64,000 nt of DNA from Gemmatimonadota bacterium. GTDB taxonomy: Bacteria > Gemmatimonadota > Gemmatimonadetes > Gemmatimonadales > Gemmatimonadaceae. Numbering within the stretch: position 1 is the first letter of the stretch; every line of letters begins with the position of its first letter. The notes below the pieces were generated by a model. It was not told the DNA's origin. It was given only the letters and a program-made list of their open reading frames with translations, and ran no database searches. This document shows positions 1 to 9,826 of this stretch, piece after piece. The stretch spans positions 62,001 through 126,000 of the forward strand of contig JADJAD010000001.1 of the NCBI GenBank assembly GCA_016704465.1, given 5' to 3'. Both the position numbers and the translations under genes were made by a program.

Positions 1-2
1 TG

Positions 3-305
3 GCAGCATCGGGTGGCTTCTGGTATACGTACACGTCTCGCGCCGGCGCCCTCCGTCCGGCGCTCTACAACTCGTATACGGTGCTGCCGGTCACGCCCCC
101 GCCGAGTCCCGCGAGATACAACGGGCTGATCTTCGCCAGTCCGACGCGGCCGCTGATCCCCGCAGGGGCCGAGTCGATCGAGATCACGGCACAGGTCTCG
201 GTGACCCCCGAGCCCGCAACCCTCATCCTGTTTGCGAGCGGTCTGGCAAGTGTCGGAGCGATCGTGCGGCGGCGGCGAAGGGACGTCGGATCGCAACGGC
301 GCTGA
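3..305 (+). CDS. PEP-CTERM sorting-domain protein, C-terminal fragment
   Basis: Only the last ~100 codons lie in the window; the reading frame is open from the left edge, so the start is outside. The end of the protein has the classic PEP-CTERM layout: a VTPEPAT motif, a hydrophobic stretch (LILFASGLASVGAIV) and an arginine cluster (RRRRR) at the C-terminus. In this family the tail directs export and then recognition by an exosortase, which usually places the protein at the cell surface or in the extracellular matrix. The upstream portion is Tyr/Ser/Gly-rich and has no domain I recognise. The tail identification is firm; the rest of the protein cannot be judged. Confidence 0.8.
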   Translation, partial: AASGGFWYTYTSRAGALRPALYNSYTVLPVTPPPSPARYNGLIFASPTRPLIPAGAESIEITAQVSVTPEPATLILFASGLASVGAIVRRRRRDVGSQRR

Positions 306-434
306 TCGACCGGGGCACGCCGAGTCGGGCCCCGTGCCTCACTCCGCAAAGTCGCGCTACGCGGGATGGAGACCGGGCGGGAGCGGCGGTGGACGCGTCG
401 TTGGGGGCCTGCCGCAGTCACATGTGAAAAGTCA

Positions 435-469
435 GAGGCGCCCGCTTCCACGTCGGAAGCAGGCGCCTC
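435..469 (-). terminator. Hairpin terminator after tRNA-Asn
   Basis: A GC-rich stem-loop pairs GAGGCGCC-C-GCTTCC with GGAAGC-A-GGCGCCTC, with one internal mismatch. On the minus strand it is followed by a short TTTT run (about 427-430). It lies 26 bp downstream of the minus-strand tRNA-Asn and fits as its intrinsic terminator. Confidence 0.7.
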
Positions 470-494
470 GGCTATCTCGCACGGTGTACTCCAA

Positions 495-567
495 CTGGGG
501 CGGCTGGATTCGAACCAGCGACCTCCTGATTAACAGTCAGGCGCTCTGCCAACTAAGCTACACCCCA
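495..567 (-). tRNA. tRNA-Asn (anticodon GTT)
   Basis: The reverse complement folds into a full cloverleaf. The acceptor stem is TGGGGTG/CGCCCCA with one G-T pair, the anticodon stem is CCTGA/TCAGG around the loop CTGTTAA (anticodon GTT), and the T arm is GCTGG-TTCGAAT-CCAGC. The discriminator is G, as usual for Asn. The gene does not encode the 3' CCA, so that must be added after transcription. It stands alone, with a hairpin terminator just downstream. Confidence 0.95.
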
Positions 568-733
568 TCAATCCCCGGGCAGGAATTGCCCCCGGGAAGG
601 CGTAAGATGGCAACGCACGCCGTCTCTTCGCAACCGGTCACTTCCCCTACGAGTTCCCCCGGAGTCACCGACATCGAGGGCCCGCGCCGCCCCCGACCTT
701 GCGTTCGACCATTCGCAAGGATTCCCGCTCGGC

Positions 734-2470
734 ATGCCACCCACCGCCGGCCCGCCACGCCGCGGCCCCCCGATCGGACGCCTGCACCAGGTCCGGCATC
801 GGTACGGGGCCGCCGACACTGCCGAGAAGAAGGCCCTGATCGCGCAGTTGGAACGACGCCCGATCGGCTCGGCCGCGCGCTTGCGCGCCTATCACGGCGA
901 CCTGCTCTTCCTGCGCGCCTTTCCCGACGATGCCGAGGTGCAGGCGATCGTCACGCGCGCGTTGGCGCGCACGGAAGGGCGGGTCCGGCGCCTGTCACGG
1001 GCGCAGCGGCGCCGGCTCGATGACACGGGCGTGGCCGGCTCGACCACACGGCATGCCTTCGCGTACGGGATCGCCCAGTGGCTGATCGGCATCCGCGAAG
1101 ACGTGGACATCGACTGGGAGCGGTTCGACGCGCCCGAGCGTCTCGACCCGCTCCTGCGTCTCGCCCTCACGCAGGCCGAGTCCGATGCGTTCGACTCGGG
1201 CGAGTTCTCGACGCAGGAGTGGTTGCAGCTGGCGCACGGCAACGGGCGGCGTGGCTCGCTCGGCTGGCTGGTGCGTGAGGGCGCGGGCGGCACGGTCACG
1301 CGCAGCGGCGCTCCCGATCCAGCGGTGACGCGGTTGCTGTACGAGAGCGTTGAGGTACCGCTCGAGTGGCGCCTGACGAGTCGGTACTCGACGTCGGGGA
1401 ATGCCGTCGATGCTGGCACGATCGTCCCGCGCGAGCAGATGCGACCGACGCCCGGCGACCCGGTGGCTTGGATCGGCACCCCGCTCCCGGACATCGTGCG
1501 GCTGTCGCGCGGCGCCGCGGCACCCTGGCTCGACGCCGCGAAGGGAGCGCTGGCAGCACGCTGCCGCGAGGTGCACGCGATTGCCTATGCCAACCTCGAC
1601 GAAGTCTACCTCGCCGACCTGGGGGGCGGGGCGTCGCTCTGCCTCATTGGGGCATCGGCCAGCGACCGCCTCACACTCGAGGCCAACTACGGCTATGTGC
1701 TGTTTGCCAACGGCGTCCCGGTGGGCTACGGCGGGGTGACGCCGCTCTCGGCACAGGCCAACACGGGGATCAACATCTTCGAGGAGTTCCGGCGCGCCGA
1801 GGCGGCAATGCTGTTCGCGCAAACGCTGCGGGCGTTTCACACCCTGTTCGGGGTGACGCGGTTTGTGGTCAACCCCTACCAGTTCGGAGCTGACAATGAC
1901 GAGGCGCTCTCCAGCGGCGCCTTCTGGTTCTACGACCGCCTGGGGTTCCGCCCGAGCGATGGGCAGGTGCGCGCCCTCGCCGACCGGGAGCGCGCGCGGC
2001 TCGCCGTCAGTCGCACTCATCGTTCGTCACCGGCGACACTGCGTCGGCTGGCGAAGAGCGACCTGCTGCTCGAACTACCGGGCGCGGGGCGCACGGCGCT
2101 GTTCGAGGAACGCTGGCTGGTGACGTTGGCCGCCGCGGTGACCGAGGCGCTGCAGGCGCCCGATATCCCCGCACGACTCGCGCGCAGGGATGCGATGCAG
2201 GCGGCGGTGGTGGAGGCGCTGATCCCGCCTGGCAGTCGCGCCGCCGATGCGGCGTTCCAGCGCGGCCTGCAACGTCTCGCGCCGATCCTTGCGCTCGTGC
2301 TCGACGCGATCCGCCGGTGGCCTGACGGCGACCGGGAGGCCCTCGTGGCGCTGGTCCGCCTCAAGGGCGGGCGCCAGGAGCTGGGCTTCGCACTCGCGTC
2401 GCGAACGCATCGCCGGCTCTGGAGCGCCCTGCGCCAGCTCTGCCGGCGGCGCGAGGTGGGTCGGGGATAG
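734..2470 (+). CDS. Unrecognised 578-aa protein with GNAT-like middle region
   Basis: I do not recognise a named family. The protein is soluble, rich in Arg and Ala, and has no signal peptide or membrane segment. Residues ~270-420 look like an acyltransferase (GNAT) fold: a strand reading YGYVLFANGVPVGYGGVTPL, a helix, then a pattern ending in SGAFWFYDRLGFRP, which resembles the Asn/Tyr-containing C-terminal part of many N-acetyltransferases. The flanking ~270 N-terminal and ~150 C-terminal residues are mostly helical with no motif I know. The ATG at 734 has no good ribosome-binding site, but no better internal start is obvious. It is a single gene facing away from the tRNA. Function unknown; the acyltransferase idea is an inference from pattern only. 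Confidence 0.75.
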   Translation: MPPTAGPPRRGPPIGRLHQVRHRYGAADTAEKKALIAQLERRPIGSAARLRAYHGDLLFLRAFPDDAEVQAIVTRALARTEGRVRRLSRAQRRRLDDTGVAGSTTRHAFAYGIAQWLIGIREDVDIDWERFDAPERLDPLLRLALTQAESDAFDSGEFSTQEWLQLAHGNGRRGSLGWLVREGAGGTVTRSGAPDPAVTRLLYESVEVPLEWRLTSRYSTSGNAVDAGTIVPREQMRPTPGDPVAWIGTPLPDIVRLSRGAAAPWLDAAKGALAARCREVHAIAYANLDEVYLADLGGGASLCLIGASASDRLTLEANYGYVLFANGVPVGYGGVTPLSAQANTGINIFEEFRRAEAAMLFAQTLRAFHTLFGVTRFVVNPYQFGADNDEALSSGAFWFYDRLGFRPSDGQVRALADRERARLAVSRTHRSSPATLRRLAKSDLLLELPGAGRTALFEERWLVTLAAAVTEALQAPDIPARLARRDAMQAAVVEALIPPGSRAADAAFQRGLQRLAPILALVLDAIRRWPDGDREALVALVRLKGGRQELGFALASRTHRRLWSALRQLCRRREVGRG

Positions 2471-2564
2471 CACGGCCGCTGGCTCGTACGGGCGCATCCA
2501 CTCGGCAGCGCGATCCCGCACCGCACCCGAGCCGCTGCTAAGCCGTGGCCGTTCCTGCCCCGTT

Positions 2565-5099
2565 TCAGCCCCGCTTCATCTCCACAACCGATCCCGGACG
2601 CCAACCACGCGCCATCTCGATGACGCGCATCAGGTCGTCGACGTCGAACGGCTTGGCGAGATGGAAGATGGCCCCGGGCTCCGACTCCTCTTCGCCCGGC
2701 AAGTGCCCCTGTCCGCTGGTCACGATCACCGGCAGGTCGTTCCTGACGCCGCGCACCGCCGAGACGAGTTCGTCCCCGCTCAATTGCGGCATGGTCCGGT
2801 CGGTGATGATCAGGTCAAACTCGAGCGGCGCGGCGCGGAAGCGGTCCAACGCGTCGACTGACGAGGTAAAGCAGACGGTCTCGAAGCCGCGCCGAGGGAG
2901 CAGGCGCTGCAGCAGGCTCACGATGGCGGGCTCGTCATCGACGACGAGGATGCGCCCCGATCCCCGTCGGTCCTCGGCCACCCGTTGTGCCGTCACGTGC
3001 GCGGGGGTGGAGACGATCGGAAAATGCAGCTCGAACGTCGTCCCCTGGGGGCCGCTGTGCACGCGCACCGCGCCGCCGTGGGCGACGACGATGCCATGCA
3101 CGACCGCCAGCCCCATTCCCGTCCCTTCGCCCACCGGCTTGGTGGTGAAGAATGGCTCGAAGATCTTGGTCCGTACGTGGGCAGGGATTCCGTGCCCGGA
3201 GTCGCGGATGACGAGACGGGCGAAGGCACCCGGCCCCAGTTCCAGCGCCCGTGCCGGCTCGGCATCGAGCCGGACTCGCTCGAGTTCGATCGCGAGCCGT
3301 CCGTGGTCCTGCGATCGCAGCGCATACTCGGCGTTGGCGCCAAGGTTCAGCAGCACCTGCGAGAGCTGGCTCGCGTCGCCCATCACGACCAGCGGCGACT
3401 GGGTGACGCGTTCCTGCAAGTCGATGGTCGCCGGGAGCGAGGCGCGCAGCAGCCGCAGGCCATCCACAATGAGTCCGCGGAAGTCGACGGGCTTGTGGAC
3501 CAACTCCGCCTTGCGGCTGAAGGCAAGGATCTGGCGCACGAGGTCGCGTGCGCGGCGCGAGGAGTGCAGGATATGCTGCAACCCTTCATGCGTCTCCGTC
3601 CCCGGCGGGGCATCGGCGCTGAGCAGTTCGGCGTGCCCGAGGATCGCGGCGAGGATGTTGTTGAAGTCGTGGGCGATCCCTCCGGCCAGGCGACCCAGCG
3701 ATTCCATCTTCTCGGACTGCCGGAGCCGCTGCTCGAGGTCGTGCTTGTCGGTGATGTCGCTCCCTTCCATCAGCAGTTCCACGACCAGACCGTCGGCGTC
3801 GCGGACCGGGACGACGCTGAACGAGCCGAACCGCAGGTCGCCCTCGCGGCCACGGAAGATCGTTTCGCCATTTCCCACGCCACCGGCGGCCGCGTCGGCG
3901 ACGGCGCGCCGCAGCGTCTCCTGGCTCCCGGGTTGGCCGGCAAAGCTGGGGAGGTCCCAAAGGCAGGCACCGATGCCCTGGTCGTGCTCCAATCCGGCAA
4001 TCGCCGTTGCCTGATCGCCCACCTCGAGCAGCCGACCAGTTGGATCGAGCAGGGCGATGGAGCGACTGGACAGGTTGAAGACCAGGCGCAGGCGTTGCTC
4101 GGAGCGTCGCTGAGCCTGCTCTGCCTCTCGGCGCGCCGTGATGTCACGCGCGAACTGGATGAGGCCGACCTGCACCTGCGCGGCGTCGAACTCCGGGACG
4201 GTGACCACGTCGAGCCACCGCTCGCCTTCCGAGAGCGGAAGCACGAATTCCGCCCGCACGCTGACTCCCTGCTCGGTGGCTGCCCGGTTCATGTCGGCCA
4301 GACGATCGCGAAGCGCCGGCGCACAGTCCAATTCCGCGGCCGTCCTGCCGACAATCGTCGAGAGGGAAATGCCGGTCAGCCGCTGCAGCGCTGGGTTTGC
4401 GTAGAGATATCGCCCCTGCGCGTCGAGTCGGATGATGATATCCAGCGCGTTCTCGAGGATCGTCCGCAACCCGGAGTCATGCCGCTGTCGCGCCTCGTCG
4501 GCGCGAGCCCGCTCGATCACGAGTGCCACGATGCGCGCCGCGTCTTGCAGCTGTGCAGACTCAGCGTCGGTCGGGCGCGACGACTCCCGGCGATACACGG
4601 TCACGGTCCCAAGGCACTCCCCCGTGGAGGCGCACACGGGGTACGACCAGCAGGCGCGCACGCCCGACTCCGCGGCCGCCGCCCGGTCCCAATCGCAGAG
4701 CGGGTCGCTGGCGATGTCGGCCACGATGACGGGCGCCCCGCGGTATGCGGCGGTCCCGGAGGAGCCACACGCCGGCCCGACGGGCGTCATGTCCGAGTGC
4801 TCGCGATAGGCGGGCGGCAGCGAGGAGGCGACGGCGTGCCGCAGGTGCCGGCCATCCCGCTCCGTCAACAGGACGGAACCGATCGAGTCGGGGATGACTC
4901 CTTCGATCCACTGCACGACGTTTGCGAGCACCACGTCGAGCGCGCCGCCCGAGCCGACGGTCTCGAGCAGGGCGCGCAGGTACTGCACCTGCGCCCCGCT
5001 CGCCGGGAGTGCGGGTGCTTTGGCATCCCCCGCCATGTCCGATGCCGCCGTCATCGACCCGGTCTCGCCCACGTCTCGGTGAGCACCTCCGAACGCCAC
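2565..5099 (-). CDS. Hybrid sensor histidine kinase/response regulator (GAF-PAS-PAS-HisKA-HATPase-REC)
   Basis: An 844-aa cytoplasmic hybrid sensor kinase. A GAF-like region (~30-195) is followed by two PAS domains (~205-330 and ~335-455), the second introduced by coiled-coil linkers. The phosphoacceptor His is in GGIAHDFNNILAAI (~472), and the ATPase has DSGHGIPAHV and GTGMGLAVVHGIV. The C-terminal receiver has the acidic pair VVDDEP (~718), phosphoacceptor Asp in IITDRTMP (~766) and Lys in AKPFD (~815). There is no transmembrane segment, so it probably senses an internal or diffusible signal and relays phosphate to its own receiver. No separate output regulator is adjacent. The start is uncertain: GTG at 5099 or ATG at 5054, neither with a convincing ribosome-binding site. 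Confidence 0.9.
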   Translation of the reverse strand: MAFGGAHRDVGETGSMTAASDMAGDAKAPALPASGAQVQYLRALLETVGSGGALDVVLANVVQWIEGVIPDSIGSVLLTERDGRHLRHAVASSLPPAYREHSDMTPVGPACGSSGTAAYRGAPVIVADIASDPLCDWDRAAAAESGVRACWSYPVCASTGECLGTVTVYRRESSRPTDAESAQLQDAARIVALVIERARADEARQRHDSGLRTILENALDIIIRLDAQGRYLYANPALQRLTGISLSTIVGRTAAELDCAPALRDRLADMNRAATEQGVSVRAEFVLPLSEGERWLDVVTVPEFDAAQVQVGLIQFARDITARREAEQAQRRSEQRLRLVFNLSSRSIALLDPTGRLLEVGDQATAIAGLEHDQGIGACLWDLPSFAGQPGSQETLRRAVADAAAGGVGNGETIFRGREGDLRFGSFSVVPVRDADGLVVELLMEGSDITDKHDLEQRLRQSEKMESLGRLAGGIAHDFNNILAAILGHAELLSADAPPGTETHEGLQHILHSSRRARDLVRQILAFSRKAELVHKPVDFRGLIVDGLRLLRASLPATIDLQERVTQSPLVVMGDASQLSQVLLNLGANAEYALRSQDHGRLAIELERVRLDAEPARALELGPGAFARLVIRDSGHGIPAHVRTKIFEPFFTTKPVGEGTGMGLAVVHGIVVAHGGAVRVHSGPQGTTFELHFPIVSTPAHVTAQRVAEDRRGSGRILVVDDEPAIVSLLQRLLPRRGFETVCFTSSVDALDRFRAAPLEFDLIITDRTMPQLSGDELVSAVRGVRNDLPVIVTSGQGHLPGEEESEPGAIFHLAKPFDVDDLMRVIEMARGWRPGSVVEMKRG

Positions 5100-5289
5100 G
5101 CCGCTGCCACGCTCCCTCCCAGCACGAAGATGCCCCGCTGATGTTCTGGATCGGTTTTGTCACTACCTATGGCACAACTGCGGCCGTCGCGTCAGGGGGG
5201 AAAGGTGACATGGCACCCCTCGACCCATGAGGACGAGTGATTGCAGCTGACAGACTCGGCCTGACGTTACCTTCGACGTGAATCTGGCG

Positions 5290-5832
<543 letters not shown>

Positions 5833-6002
5833 AGGTCTCCCCTCATCGACGGGTGGATGCTCCATTCTCCGAAGATAAACTCGGCGTTCCCGCGATTCGC
5901 TCCCTTCGACCGTCGCCACCGCGAGTCCGCGCGGGGGGCGCGGGGCAGACGACACGACCCGATGAAGGTACCCACGGGGTGTACTGGCGCTATTTTGCTC
6001 CC

Positions 6003-6731
6003 ATGCCTCGATTCTCCCGGTCGGCCGTGCGCGCGCACCGCCCCCACCCGTACCGATTCGCCATCGGCCCCACGCTGCGCCAGGTGCTGCTGGCGGTGGC
6101 GTTGCTGGCGTGCACCACGGCGATTCCCGCGCAGATGGTCTCCCGCATGCACGTCACGCTCGGGAACACCACCATTGCGCTCGACGCAGTGGGCTACCAG
6201 CGCGGGAATCCGAGCGCCGACGTTTGGGTGGTCGAGTTCGCCGATTTCGGCTGCAGCTACTGCGAGAAGTTCTTTCGCGAGACGCAGCCCGTCTTCGACT
6301 CGCTGTACATCACGAAGGGGCGCGTCTTCTGGAAGTTCGTCCCGTTCACCATCGGCATGTTCCCCAACTCCACCGAGGCCGCCGAGACGTCCATCTGCGC
6401 CGCGCAGCAGGGCAAGTTCTTCCCCATGCACGACGTGCTGTACAGCAATCGCAAGACGTGGATGAAGTCGTCCAACGTGCGCCAGCTCATGGCGCAGTAC
6501 GCCACCCAGATCAAGCTCGACCCGGCACGCTACCGGGCATGCATCACGGGCAAGGAGGCGAACGCGCAGTTGCAGCGCAACAATGCCCTCGCCAAGTCGC
6601 TGTTCATCCGCGGCACCCCCACGTTCTTCATCAATGGCGAGGTCATTCCCGGCGCACTCCCGACCGACGCCTTCGTGAAGGGAATGGACGCGGTCCTCAA
6701 GGAACGCGCCGGGCGGGGCACCACCCGCTAG
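6003..6731 (+). CDS. Secreted DsbA-family thiol:disulfide oxidoreductase
   Basis: A 242-aa exported protein: a basic N-terminus and a hydrophobic stretch (QVLLAVALLACTTAIPAQ, ~31-48) form a signal peptide or anchor. A thioredoxin fold follows with the active site FADFGCSYCEKFF (CxxC, ~84-87) and a helical insertion as in DsbA. The cis-Pro loop is FIRGTPTFFING near the C-terminus. Such proteins oxidise or isomerise disulfides in the periplasm; BdbD/DsbA-like members usually work with a membrane recycling partner, and a DsbD-like gene lies at 30241. The ATG is preceded by TATTTT only 6 bp upstream and by no ribosome-binding site, so the transcript may be leaderless. Confidence 0.88.
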   Translation: MPRFSRSAVRAHRPHPYRFAIGPTLRQVLLAVALLACTTAIPAQMVSRMHVTLGNTTIALDAVGYQRGNPSADVWVVEFADFGCSYCEKFFRETQPVFDSLYITKGRVFWKFVPFTIGMFPNSTEAAETSICAAQQGKFFPMHDVLYSNRKTWMKSSNVRQLMAQYATQIKLDPARYRACITGKEANAQLQRNNALAKSLFIRGTPTFFINGEVIPGALPTDAFVKGMDAVLKERAGRGTTR

Positions 6732-6801
6732 GCGCCTGGCGGCCGTTAGGCGCCCGCCGTTAGGCGCCGCCGCGAGGCGCCGGCCGCCCGGGCCCCACGT
6801 C

Positions 6802-8967
6802 CTACTGCACGGCCCCCCGGAGCTTGCGGTCGAAGTAGTCGGCGGTCGCCGCGTCCACGCGCCGCTGGTTGGCGTGGCGCATCCAGTGGTGCGTATCGTC
6901 GACGATGACGAGTTCCTCGTAGTCCACCCCCTGCGCCGCGAGCCGGCGAGCCAGGTCGACCGTCTGCGAGAAGCGCACGTTGCGGTCGTCGTCCCCGTGG
7001 ATGAGCAGGACCGGCGAGCGCCAGGTGGAGACGCTGGAGACGGGGGACGACGTCCACGCGACCTCGAGGGCCTGGTCGCGATCGGTCGGCTCGAAGCGCG
7101 AGGCGCCGCTCATGGCCGACTGCAGCGCCGAGCCCGCGCCCGACGACCCCGCCGTCATGTCGTGCACGCCGTGGATGTCGACGCCGGCGGCGAAGAGGTC
7201 GGAATTGCGGCCTAACGCAAGCGCGGTGAGGTAGCCGCCGTACGATCCGCCATAAATGCCGATCCGGGCCGGGTCCACGGTCGGCAACCCGCGCAGGTAG
7301 AGTGCTGCCGCCTTGACGTCCCGATACTCGCTCGCACCGCGGGCCCCTGCTGCCGCGGGTTGATGGAACTCGTAGCCGTAGCCGATCCCCAGCCGATAGT
7401 TGACCGACAGGACCACGTAGCCGCGGGAGGCCAGGTACTGGTTCATGGCGTAGGCATGCGTGTAGTAGTCCGAATAGTGCCATCCCACCAGCATCTGGCG
7501 CGGTGGCCCTCCGTGCACGTACACGATCGCGGGCCGTCGTCCGGCCGGACCGCCGGCATCGAACAGCTGCGCGTGGACCACCACGCCGTCGTCTGCGGTG
7601 TAGCTGACGGCGCGCGGGGTCACGAGCTGCGCCGACGGGAAATCGGCCGGGATGCGGTCGGCGCCGAGCTGGCGTGGGGTGCCGCCCGCCAGCTGCATCA
7701 CCGCGGGGAGCGGCGGGCGCTGTGCGGTGGCCCCGAGGAAGGCAACGGTCGCGCCGTCGGACAGCACGACGGGGGTCCACTCGAGCCCCGTGCCGGGCGT
7801 CAGCACGCGCGGCGCCGCCCGGTCCACGGGGACGCTCACGACATGGCGGCGATGCAGGTCGTCGGGGGTGTCGCCGGCGTTACCGGCAAAGACGAGCGTG
7901 CGACCGTCGGGCGAGAGGCGCACGTACTCGGCCATGTAGTTGCCCGGCGTGAGCAGGAGCGGCGACCCGCCGGTCGCGGCAATGGAGTACAGGTGCGGCC
8001 ACCCGTCCATGTACGACATGAAGACGATGCGACCCCCCGCCGCCCAGTGCAGGTTGGTCCCGCCATGCGTGTTCGGGACCGAGCCACGCAGGGTGTTCGG
8101 CGACGTCCAGAGCAGTCGCGCCTCGCCGCTGGTCGCACTCGCTGTCCAGAGCGCCCACGCCGACGGCCGCTGCTCGAGGACGTTCTGCGCCGCGCCGCCG
8201 CCGCCCACGCGGCGAACAAAGACCAGCTGCGACCCGTCGGGCGACCAGCGTGGCGAGCCGTCGCGATGGGTGGACGGCGCCACGTAGGTGATCGGCGTGT
8301 CCGGACCGCGATAGACGCCGACGTAGGCGTGATCCCCGCGATTGGAGACGAAGGCGAGGCGATCGCCCGTGGGCGACCAGACGGGCGATCCGTTGCTACC
8401 GCGCGCGGTGAAGAGCCGCCGTGCCGGCGCGGCACCGTCGATGGGCACCACCCACAGCTGGTTGCCGCGCTCGAACGCCACCTGGTCCCCCACCGGCGAG
8501 ACGACCGGTCCCTCGCCCTCGCCTAACGATCTCGGCTCGCCACCGTCGAACGGAACGCTCCACATCTGCACGCCGACCGGCGTCGGCAGGCCGAGCGGAT
8601 TGACCGGCAGCGCATCGTCGAAGTTCGAGCCGTGGTCGCCCCCCCGCACATAGACGACGTAGCGACCGTCGGGCGAGAGCTGGACCGACGTCAACTCCTG
8701 CCCGTCATCGTCGGCATAGTTCGTCAGGCGACGCGGCGTGAAGGCGGGTCCCTCGGCCACGAACAGGTTGCGAACCCCGCGTTCGTTCAGTGCCCAGACG
8801 ATCCGGCTCGCTCGCGACGCCGCGTTCAGCTCGTTGGGAAACGGGTACTGCGTGACCTGATCGAGCGTGAAGCTGGAACGGGTGGCCGGGGCGCGCTGGG
8901 CATCGGCGCGTACGACAGAGAGCACTGCGGCGGCGAGCAGGAGCGCCGGAACGAGCTGGCGACGCAT
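6802..8967 (-). CDS. Secreted prolyl-oligopeptidase-family (S9) peptidase
   Basis: A 721-aa exported serine peptidase. It has a signal peptide (MRRQLVPALLLAAAVLSVVRADAQ), a long WD40/TolB-like beta-propeller (repeated SPDGRY, SPTGDRLAF, SPDGSQLVF motifs, ~40-430) and a C-terminal alpha/beta-hydrolase domain. The catalytic Ser is in GGSYGGY (~575), the Asp in HGDDDRNV (~657) and the His in DDTHHWMRH (~692). S9 enzymes cleave short peptides, often after proline; the substrate cannot be read from sequence. I prefer the ATG at 8967 because it opens the signal peptide; a GTG at 9015 in frame would add 16 residues. The TlpA-like gene ends at 9032 on the same strand, so the two may be co-transcribed. 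Confidence 0.92.
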   Translation of the reverse strand: MRRQLVPALLLAAAVLSVVRADAQRAPATRSSFTLDQVTQYPFPNELNAASRASRIVWALNERGVRNLFVAEGPAFTPRRLTNYADDDGQELTSVQLSPDGRYVVYVRGGDHGSNFDDALPVNPLGLPTPVGVQMWSVPFDGGEPRSLGEGEGPVVSPVGDQVAFERGNQLWVVPIDGAAPARRLFTARGSNGSPVWSPTGDRLAFVSNRGDHAYVGVYRGPDTPITYVAPSTHRDGSPRWSPDGSQLVFVRRVGGGGAAQNVLEQRPSAWALWTASATSGEARLLWTSPNTLRGSVPNTHGGTNLHWAAGGRIVFMSYMDGWPHLYSIAATGGSPLLLTPGNYMAEYVRLSPDGRTLVFAGNAGDTPDDLHRRHVVSVPVDRAAPRVLTPGTGLEWTPVVLSDGATVAFLGATAQRPPLPAVMQLAGGTPRQLGADRIPADFPSAQLVTPRAVSYTADDGVVVHAQLFDAGGPAGRRPAIVYVHGGPPRQMLVGWHYSDYYTHAYAMNQYLASRGYVVLSVNYRLGIGYGYEFHQPAAAGARGASEYRDVKAAALYLRGLPTVDPARIGIYGGSYGGYLTALALGRNSDLFAAGVDIHGVHDMTAGSSGAGSALQSAMSGASRFEPTDRDQALEVAWTSSPVSSVSTWRSPVLLIHGDDDRNVRFSQTVDLARRLAAQGVDYEELVIVDDTHHWMRHANQRRVDAATADYFDRKLRGAVQ

Positions 8968-9031
8968 GAGGAGTTCGAGTTGGGGATCGTCACGCGACGG
9001 TGACGGCAAGGTCACGCTGGGGATGCCGGTG

Positions 9032-9634
9032 CTACGGTGCAGCGCGGCGCGACGTTGGGGAAGCGGCGGGGCGATGGTCGGGGGCGGGCGATTCGTCGAG
9101 CAAGCGGCGCACGGCCAGCTCGAGGGTCGCCGGCGCCAGCGGGCCGATCACGACGTTCCGAACCACGCCGCTCCGGTCGATGAGGAACGAGGTGGGATAG
9201 CCACGGATGCCACCAAAGGCTGCCTCCGTCTCGCGGCCTACCACGGCGACTGGATAAGTCACCTCGTGCTCACGCAGGAACGCCCGCACCACCTCGTCAC
9301 CGCCCCGATCGACGCTGAAACCGACGAGCGAGAAGCCCCGCGCCTCGTGTCGCTCGTGCATGCGCTGCAGCATCGGCATCTCAAGGCGACACGGCGCGCA
9401 CCAGGTGGCCCAGAAATTCACCAGCACCACGCGCCCCCGCAGTGCCGCAGGGGTCAGCGCCTGGCCGTCGAGCGTCACAACGCGGTACGCCGGCTCGACG
9501 CGCCCCCCGGAATCCACTCCGACGAGCGCCCCGAGATGCGGGAGCAGGCGCGGCGCGGCCCAGACCAGCAAGGCGGCGGTGAGGAGGTTCCATGGCGACA
9601 GCCAGCGTTTCCAGCGCGGGCGCGGTGTGGTCAT
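9032..9634 (-). CDS. TlpA/ResA-like membrane-anchored thioredoxin
   Basis: A ~200-aa thioredoxin-fold protein with a single N-terminal membrane anchor (LLTAALLVWAAPRLLPHLGALV) and a periplasmic redoxin domain. The active site is FWATWCAPCR, and the cis-Pro is in RGYPTSFLID. TlpA/ResA proteins reduce extracytoplasmic disulfides, classically apocytochrome c or copper-chaperone cysteines. ATG at 9634 (MTTPRPRW) gives a standard N-terminus; an upstream in-frame start at 9658 exists. It precedes the S9 peptidase on the same strand, 64 bp apart. No cytochrome gene is adjacent, so the client is unknown. Confidence 0.88.
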   Translation of the reverse strand: MTTPRPRWKRWLSPWNLLTAALLVWAAPRLLPHLGALVGVDSGGRVEPAYRVVTLDGQALTPAALRGRVVLVNFWATWCAPCRLEMPMLQRMHERHEARGFSLVGFSVDRGGDEVVRAFLREHEVTYPVAVVGRETEAAFGGIRGYPTSFLIDRSGVVRNVVIGPLAPATLELAVRRLLDESPAPDHRPAASPTSRRAAP

Positions 9635-9740
9635 CCTGAATGATACCGAGACCGCCATCGCATTGCGGCGGCGCCCAAGGCGGGTCCCCGGTTCGAGCGC
9701 TCGCGGCAGCAGCCCCCAGGCGGCCGCCCCGCGATGGCGT

Positions 9741-9771
9741 GAAGGGCCACTCGCGAGGCGAGTGGCCCTTC
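9741..9771. terminator. Perfect 14-bp hairpin, likely terminator
   Basis: GAAGGGCCACTCGC pairs perfectly with GCGAGTGGCCCTTC around a GAG loop. It lies downstream of the minus-strand Spy-like gene (ends 9827) and upstream of the TlpA-like gene. A second, shorter hairpin (9787-9813, GGCACCCT/AGGGTGCC) lies between it and the gene end, making a tandem pair. Confidence 0.65.
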
Positions 9772-9826
9772 TGTGCGCCGGTTCGAGGCACCCTTCCTCG
9801 AGGCGAGGGTGCCGAGGAGCGGCGTG

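Noticed and set aside
24..35. GTATAC sequences near the left edge as GntR sites
   Set aside because: They lie inside the PEP-CTERM coding sequence and do not extend to TTGTATACAA.
2545..5141. Long plus-strand open frames opposite the hybrid kinase
   Set aside because: High-GC antisense shadows: Arg/Ala-rich, no domains, and the minus-strand kinase is clear.
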